A stretch of 46,482 nucleotides of DNA. It comes from an uncultured Gammaproteobacteria bacterium. Its GTDB lineage: Bacteria; Pseudomonadota; Gammaproteobacteria; GCA-001735895. Made by a program: the position numbers and the translations under genes. The notes below the pieces were generated by a model that saw only the letters and a program-made list of their open reading frames with translations, was not told where the DNA came from and did not search any database. Location: assembly GCA_937894085.1 (NCBI GenBank), contig CALCSG010000225.1, forward strand, positions 1 through 46,482. The letters run 5' to 3'. Shown in pieces: positions 42,476 through 46,482 of this stretch (position 1 is the stretch's first letter; the number at the start of each line of letters is the position of its first letter).

Positions 42476-43468
42476 TTATAATGACGAACGCAGCGCCAGC
42501 TGGCGCGGAAATGGTTCAAGATAGTGCTGTTGATTGATATAGGGCTGCGGATGCACTCTTAAATGGTGTCGCAGTAATGTAATTGGAGTAATCAGCGGTA
42601 ACTCGCGCTGACGATAAGCCTCGAATACCGATAATAATTCCTGCTTATCTTCACCACTTAAAACATCTTTCAGGTAACCCATAATATGTTGCATAACATT
42701 CACCTGTCTTCCCGGACGCGAGCGCAGGGTCATCACTTCCATAAACCTGGCTATGTAAGCGCTACGGCGTTCTGCCAGGTTAGCACGCGTGGTATGGGCT
42801 ACCATTCGCCCCAGTTCCTGATATAACGCACTGCCCCGTCCCATCAGCATCAGTTTATGGCGCGCATGAAACTCAAACAGTCCACTGACATTATTTAGTG
42901 GATCAGCAATTTGCTTCCAGCGCTGATAGGCATAGATGCGTTCAAAGAAATTTTCCCGAATGGCGTTATCGTTCAGACGACCTTCTTCTTCAACCGGTGT
43001 CAGCGGATTTTGCTGCATAAAAGCCTGCGCAAAAAGACCGGTTGCATCACGATGTCTGTATCCATCATCATTAATTACGACGGGAACACGAAATGCACCG
43101 CAACTGGGTGAATCTTTTTTAAAGATAAATCCATCCAGATCACTCAACTGCTGTACTTTTTTATCAGCATAAGATGTCATCTGCTCAGTCATATCCTGAA
43201 ATGGCGTTTTATTGATCAATAACCTAATTTCATCACCCTTTCTGCGCAGCTGCATGGCTGGCCTCGGCGATGAAAAACCAGCTTCCAGTTCAGGACATAC
43301 CGAAACAAGCTCGATAAACTGTGACAGTTCATCGACAATCATTTTATTGTTTTTGTGGCCGCCATCGAAACGTACTGGTTTACCCAGTAAACAGGCACTG
43401 ACCCCTATTTTCGGTTTATTACCTGACGTATCCAGCTTTACATTGTTTGAATTATCGATATTAATCAT
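42476..43468 (-). CDS. DUF523-DUF1722 (YbgA-like) fusion protein
   Basis: A 330-residue protein with an N-terminal DUF523 domain (about 15-165; IGVSACLLGKPVRFDGGHK, SVCPELEAGFSSPRPAM, KKDSPSCGAFRVP, several conserved Cys) and a C-terminal DUF1722 domain (about 190-320; LFEFHARHKLMLMGRGSALYQELGRMVA, the YbgA domain). Function is unsettled; a light or oxidative stress link is suspected because the family is commonly next to photolyase genes. Its ATG follows the hemH stop by one base, so the two are one operon with translational coupling. No photolyase is in this window. Confidence 0.9.
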   Translation of the reverse strand: MINIDNSNNVKLDTSGNKPKIGVSACLLGKPVRFDGGHKNNKMIVDELSQFIELVSVCPELEAGFSSPRPAMQLRRKGDEIRLLINKTPFQDMTEQMTSYADKKVQQLSDLDGFIFKKDSPSCGAFRVPVVINDDGYRHRDATGLFAQAFMQQNPLTPVEEEGRLNDNAIRENFFERIYAYQRWKQIADPLNNVSGLFEFHARHKLMLMGRGSALYQELGRMVAHTTRANLAERRSAYIARFMEVMTLRSRPGRQVNVMQHIMGYLKDVLSGEDKQELLSVFEAYRQRELPLITPITLLRHHLRVHPQPYINQQHYLEPFPRQLALRSSL

Positions 43469-43469
43469 T

Positions 43470-44597
43470 TCAATTTGCTCCGGCAGCCAGAGCTAATTCT
43501 CTGGATTGTTTCAGCTTAAGTTGATAACCATCTTCATCGTGAACGCTGTCCAGCTCCGGCCAACCGGAAGCATGCCGGATGATCCGATCGACCATCAGGT
43601 CGAGCTGTGCCGGTGACGCATTCAGCGCCGGTACGTAATCAAAACGCTCACCACCAGCAGCCAGGAACTCATCACGGCCTTCTACGGCTATTTCATCCAG
43701 AGTTTCCAGGCAATCTATCGAGAAACCGGGGCATACCACGGTAATGCTGTTAACACCTTCTTTCGGCAGTTCTACCCACCTTTCGGCAGTGTAGGGTTTG
43801 AGCCATTCTGCTGCACCAAAGCGTGACTGGAATGCCATTTCCCATTGCTCAGGATTAAGCTCTAACTCGGTAGCAAGCAGGCGTGCTGTTTTATGACAGT
43901 GGCAGAAATACGGGTCACCGGCAATTAGTGTTGCTTTGGGCATACCATGAAAGGAAATAACCAGTTTTTCTGCCTGACCCTGCTGCTGCCAGTGCGAACG
44001 AACCGATTGCGCAACCGCCTGAATATATTGAGGATCATCATGATAGGCACCCATCAGGCGCAATTCCGGTACCCAGCGCCAGTGCTTAAGGTTGTTGAAT
44101 ACTGCATCAGCAACGGTACCAGTGGTAGCGCCTGAATACTGCGGGTATAGGGGTAATACCAGCAGTCGTTCAGCGCCAGCAGACTGCAGTTCATCGAGAC
44201 CCTGCTGAATAGAAGGGTTGCCATAGCGCATGGCCAGAACCGCTTTAACACTGCCTGCAAAACGTTGCTGCATTTGCTGGTCGATTAAATCGGTCAACTC
44301 TCGTGACCCGGCCATTAACGGAGATCCCTGCTCACTCCACACCCGCTGGTAAGCTTTGGCAGATTTGGCCGGGCGAACCCGTAGAATAATGCCATGCAAA
44401 ATAACCTTCCATAACAGTCGGGGGATCTCAACCACACGGCTATCGGATAGAAATTCAGCCAGATAACGCCTGACCGCGGAAGTTGATGGTTCGTCCGGTG
44501 TCCCGAGATTGACAACCAGTATGCCCAGCGAAGGCTTGCGTCCATGCTGGAAATTTTTCTGCCCGTGGACTGTACTGCCAAAAAGACTGCTGCTCAC
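43470..44597 (-). CDS. hemH: Ferrochelatase
   Basis: Final step of protoheme synthesis, insertion of Fe2+ into protoporphyrin IX. The 375-residue protein starts at a GTG (44597) with little ribosome binding signal. It carries VVNLGTPDEP (about 28-37), the metal-insertion His in VISFHGMPKATLIAGDPYFCHC, FQSRFGAAEWLKPYT and DCLETLDEIAVEGRDEFLAAGG. First gene of an operon with DUF523-DUF1722. A strong minus-strand sigma70 promoter and paired TGTACA palindromes lie upstream, pointing to regulation by a MerR/LitR-type protein. Many genomes have a second hemH, so this may be a stress-induced copy. Confidence 0.95.
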   Translation of the reverse strand: MSSSLFGSTVHGQKNFQHGRKPSLGILVVNLGTPDEPSTSAVRRYLAEFLSDSRVVEIPRLLWKVILHGIILRVRPAKSAKAYQRVWSEQGSPLMAGSRELTDLIDQQMQQRFAGSVKAVLAMRYGNPSIQQGLDELQSAGAERLLVLPLYPQYSGATTGTVADAVFNNLKHWRWVPELRLMGAYHDDPQYIQAVAQSVRSHWQQQGQAEKLVISFHGMPKATLIAGDPYFCHCHKTARLLATELELNPEQWEMAFQSRFGAAEWLKPYTAERWVELPKEGVNSITVVCPGFSIDCLETLDEIAVEGRDEFLAAGGERFDYVPALNASPAQLDLMVDRIIRHASGWPELDSVHDEDGYQLKLKQSRELALAAGAN

Positions 44598-44657
44598 CCG
44601 TATAACCTCATCTCGTCTAAACCAGTGATTCAGTCACAATTAACTGAACCTGCACAA

Positions 44658-44686
44658 ATCTTAGACAAGTATTCTACATATGTCAA
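44658..44686 (-). promoter_or_regulatory. Sigma70-type promoter of hemH operon
   Basis: On the minus strand TTGACA (44681-44686) and TAAGAT (44658-44663) are separated by 17 bp. The -35 box is a perfect consensus; the -10 matches four of six. A start near 44650 gives a leader of about 55 bases before the hemH GTG. Confidence 0.7.
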
Positions 44687-44692
44687 TATTTC

Positions 44693-44719
44693 TTGTACAA
44701 TTAATTAATTCTTGTACAA
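44693..44719. promoter_or_regulatory. Paired TTGTACAA palindromes, candidate LitR/MerR operator
   Basis: TTGTACAA occurs at 44693-44700 and 44712-44719, with 13 bases between the TGTACA cores. This resembles the TGTACA-N12-TGTACA boxes reported for LitR-type light-responsive regulators. It lies just upstream of the hemH -35 box. Read on the plus strand, TTGTAC-N16-TACAAT could itself be a promoter for the two-component genes. Confidence 0.55.
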
Positions 44720-44847
44720 TACATTCGTTTCTAACTTAAAAATATGCAGACGACTGTCACAAAATTCACGTGAATTTCACTAACTTTTGACAGGCGCTTC
44801 ACAGCCATGCAGATATTATTTAACTTGTGAGCAGCCCGGAAAACATC

Positions 44848-45549
44848 ATGTCAACAGAAGTAAACCCGACTATATTGATCATTGAAGACCATAAGGACAT
44901 TGCCGAACTGGTGGTTGATTACATGCAAAGCAAAGGTTTTGAGGTGGACTATGCAGCAGATGGCATTACCGGACTGCATCTGGCCGTCACTAATAAATAT
45001 GATGCTATTGTGCTTGACCTGATGTTACCCGGTATAGATGGACTGGAGGTATGTCAGAAGCTTCGCATCGATGCGCGCAACGACACACCCATTATCATGT
45101 TGACCGCCAGGGATACACTGGCCGATAAAATTGCCGGTCTGGAAACTGGCGCTGATGACTACCTGGTCAAACCTTTTGCCATACAGGAACTGGAAGCCCG
45201 CCTCAGGTCGATGATTCGCCGGCATAGTGGGGATGTCGCCAGAGAACTTTTACAGATTGCCGACCTGACCCTGGACACCTCAACCTTAACAGTCACTCGA
45301 AATAACCAGAACTTAACTCTGACCCCTATCGGTTTAAAAATTCTTACCGTATTAATGCGTGCGTCACCATCTGTCGTTAGCCGACGCGACCTGGAACGCC
45401 GGGTATGGGGACACGTACTGCCGGATAGCGATACCTTAAGAAGTCATTTATATAATTTACGTAAAATTATCGATAAGCCTTTCGATCAGCCTTTATTACA
45501 GACCATTCAGGGCAGCGGCTATAAAATGACTGACAATAGTCATGGCTAA
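44848..45549 (+). CDS. OmpR/PhoB family response regulator
   Basis: A 233-residue cytoplasmic regulator (ATG at 44848 chosen over the GTG seven codons earlier, because GGA precedes it at a workable distance). The receiver domain (about 8-120) has the acidic pocket (IIEDHKD), the phospho-acceptor Asp57 in DAIVLDLMLPG, and the Lys in LVKPF. A winged-helix output domain follows (about 135-230; LTPIGLKILTVLMRASPSVVSRRDLERRVWG, LRSHLYNLRKIIDKPF). Its stop overlaps the start of the kinase gene by eight bases, so it is coupled with its cognate sensor. Target genes unknown. Confidence 0.95.
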   Translation: MSTEVNPTILIIEDHKDIAELVVDYMQSKGFEVDYAADGITGLHLAVTNKYDAIVLDLMLPGIDGLEVCQKLRIDARNDTPIIMLTARDTLADKIAGLETGADDYLVKPFAIQELEARLRSMIRRHSGDVARELLQIADLTLDTSTLTVTRNNQNLTLTPIGLKILTVLMRASPSVVSRRDLERRVWGHVLPDSDTLRSHLYNLRKIIDKPFDQPLLQTIQGSGYKMTDNSHG

Positions 45550-46482
45550 ATCGAGCGGCCTTCTTAGAAAAATAAACCGTGCGTTTTTATTGCAGGCAGG
45601 TCTGATCAGCATTGCCGCGCTGCTTAGCGTATATTTTGCCAAGATCGTGATTGAAGAAATCCTGATAAAAAACGCGATACAGCAGGAAGCAGACTATTTC
45701 TGGCAAAATTACCAGCAAAATGAAAACTTTAATCTGCCTGATACTCTCAACCTGACTGGTTACCTGGATAAACAGGGCATTACAGAAATAGCTGCAGATC
45801 AAATACCGGATCAACCCGGTTTTTATGCCTATTCAGAACATGATAAAAAACTGGTACTGCACCTTTCACAGAAAAAAAACCATTCACTGTACCTGATCTA
45901 TAACCGTGGTCAGGTCGATGCCTTAGCCGCATTTTATGGTTTATTCCCCCTGGCGCTGGTGCTGATTGTACTGTATCTCTCACTCTGGCTTACCTATCTG
46001 TACAGTCGCAGAACCCTGTCTCCAGTCATCTACCTGGCGGAACAGGTGAATAAAATTGATTTTACGACCTTTGATCTTTCACAGCTAAAAGATAAAAAGC
46101 TGCAATTTGAATCGGATGAAGATATCCAGGTCCTGTTTGAAGCTATATTACAGATGGGTGAAAGACTGGAAGCCCACATCGCCCGTGAACGTAACTTTAC
46201 GCGCGATGCCAGCCATGAATTACGCAGCCCGCTCACAGTGATCAATATAGCTGCCGATGTCCTGCTATCCGATGAAGCACTGTCCGAGATGGCTAAAAAA
46301 ACAATACATCGAATCAAGCGCGCGATAACGGACATGGAGGAATTAACAGAAGCTTTCCTGTTACTGGCCAGGGAATCGGACAGTGCGCTAACCAGGGATC
46401 AGGTTTGCATCAATGAGGTTATTGAAGAAGAAATAGAGCGCTCATCCCTGTTAAAAGAAAAGAAAGATATAGCCTTTCACTT
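45542..46482 (+). CDS. Sensor histidine kinase, truncated by window end
   Basis: Cognate kinase of the preceding regulator, absent from the ORF track because it runs off the window. ATG at 45542 overlaps the regulator gene by eight bases. About 313 codons are present. A membrane helix lies at about 13-35, then a periplasmic sensor part of about 90 residues (rich in Asp, Gln and Tyr), a second helix at about 133-153, a HAMP-like linker, and a HisKA dimerisation domain with the phospho-acceptor His225 in RDASHELRSPLTVI. The ATP-binding domain is outside. The short periplasmic part suggests a small-molecule or envelope signal; unknown. Confidence 0.92.
   Translation, partial: MAKSSGLLRKINRAFLLQAGLISIAALLSVYFAKIVIEEILIKNAIQQEADYFWQNYQQNENFNLPDTLNLTGYLDKQGITEIAADQIPDQPGFYAYSEHDKKLVLHLSQKKNHSLYLIYNRGQVDALAAFYGLFPLALVLIVLYLSLWLTYLYSRRTLSPVIYLAEQVNKIDFTTFDLSQLKDKKLQFESDEDIQVLFEAILQMGERLEAHIARERNFTRDASHELRSPLTVINIAADVLLSDEALSEMAKKTIHRIKRAITDMEELTEAFLLLARESDSALTRDQVCINEVIEEEIERSSLLKEKKDIAFH

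Overview
The window reads as chromosomal DNA of a free-living, moderately AT-rich gammaproteobacterium. Support comes from the family content: SlyD with a His-rich tail, MutY, AsmA, DUF2333, a DnaJ-related protein, YrbG-type exchanger, NfeD/SPFH pair, Upp/UraA, DsbB, IlvD, HemH with a DUF523-DUF1722 protein, and an OmpR-type two-component system. I cannot name the genus from sequence alone. No rRNA, tRNA or CRISPR array was found.

Layout. 1-8.3 kb: a periplasmic binding protein and diguanylate cyclase operon, slyD, a cNMP-binding/HDOD protein, a HIT protein, a small outer-membrane barrel protein, an HxlR regulator and a DUF3754 protein. 8.3-16.2 kb: asmA-mutY operon, DUF2333, a glutathione transferase, a DnaJ-like protein and a Ca2+/Na+ exchanger. 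16.3-20.1 kb: an aldehyde dehydrogenase + DUF779 operon opposite an AraC regulator, with spaced direct repeats between them. 20.4-25.5 kb: SPFH + NfeD, an unrecognised TTG-start gene, a truncated copy of the dsbB 5' end, then upp-uraA with a terminator. 25.8-30.1 kb: a large PAS/GGDEF/EAL protein and intact dsbB, surrounded by short inverted-repeat elements.

30.2-36 kb is the accessory part. Three minus-strand genes (a putAbiC phage abortive infection protein, a HEPN-like protein with zinc ribbons, and a DUF2726 protein) are laid out as integron gene cassettes. The first bases of two cassettes are exactly complementary to the first core box of their own attC site, and attC-type imperfect hairpins lie between genes. 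No integrase is visible, so this looks like a cassette cluster without integrase (CALIN), probably a small defence island. A roughly 110-bp hairpin repeat has invaded it (two full copies and one partial), and a complete IS1380-family element with a 5-bp target duplication sits at its upstream edge.

36.3-46.5 kb: a lipoprotein alpha/beta hydrolase, ilvD, a transglutaminase-like TPR protein, and a hemH + DUF523/DUF1722 operon. The operon promoter is preceded by paired TGTACA palindromes resembling the boxes of light-responsive MerR/LitR regulators. The window ends inside a sensor kinase gene that overlaps its response regulator gene. Short repeats of several families fill many intergenic regions.
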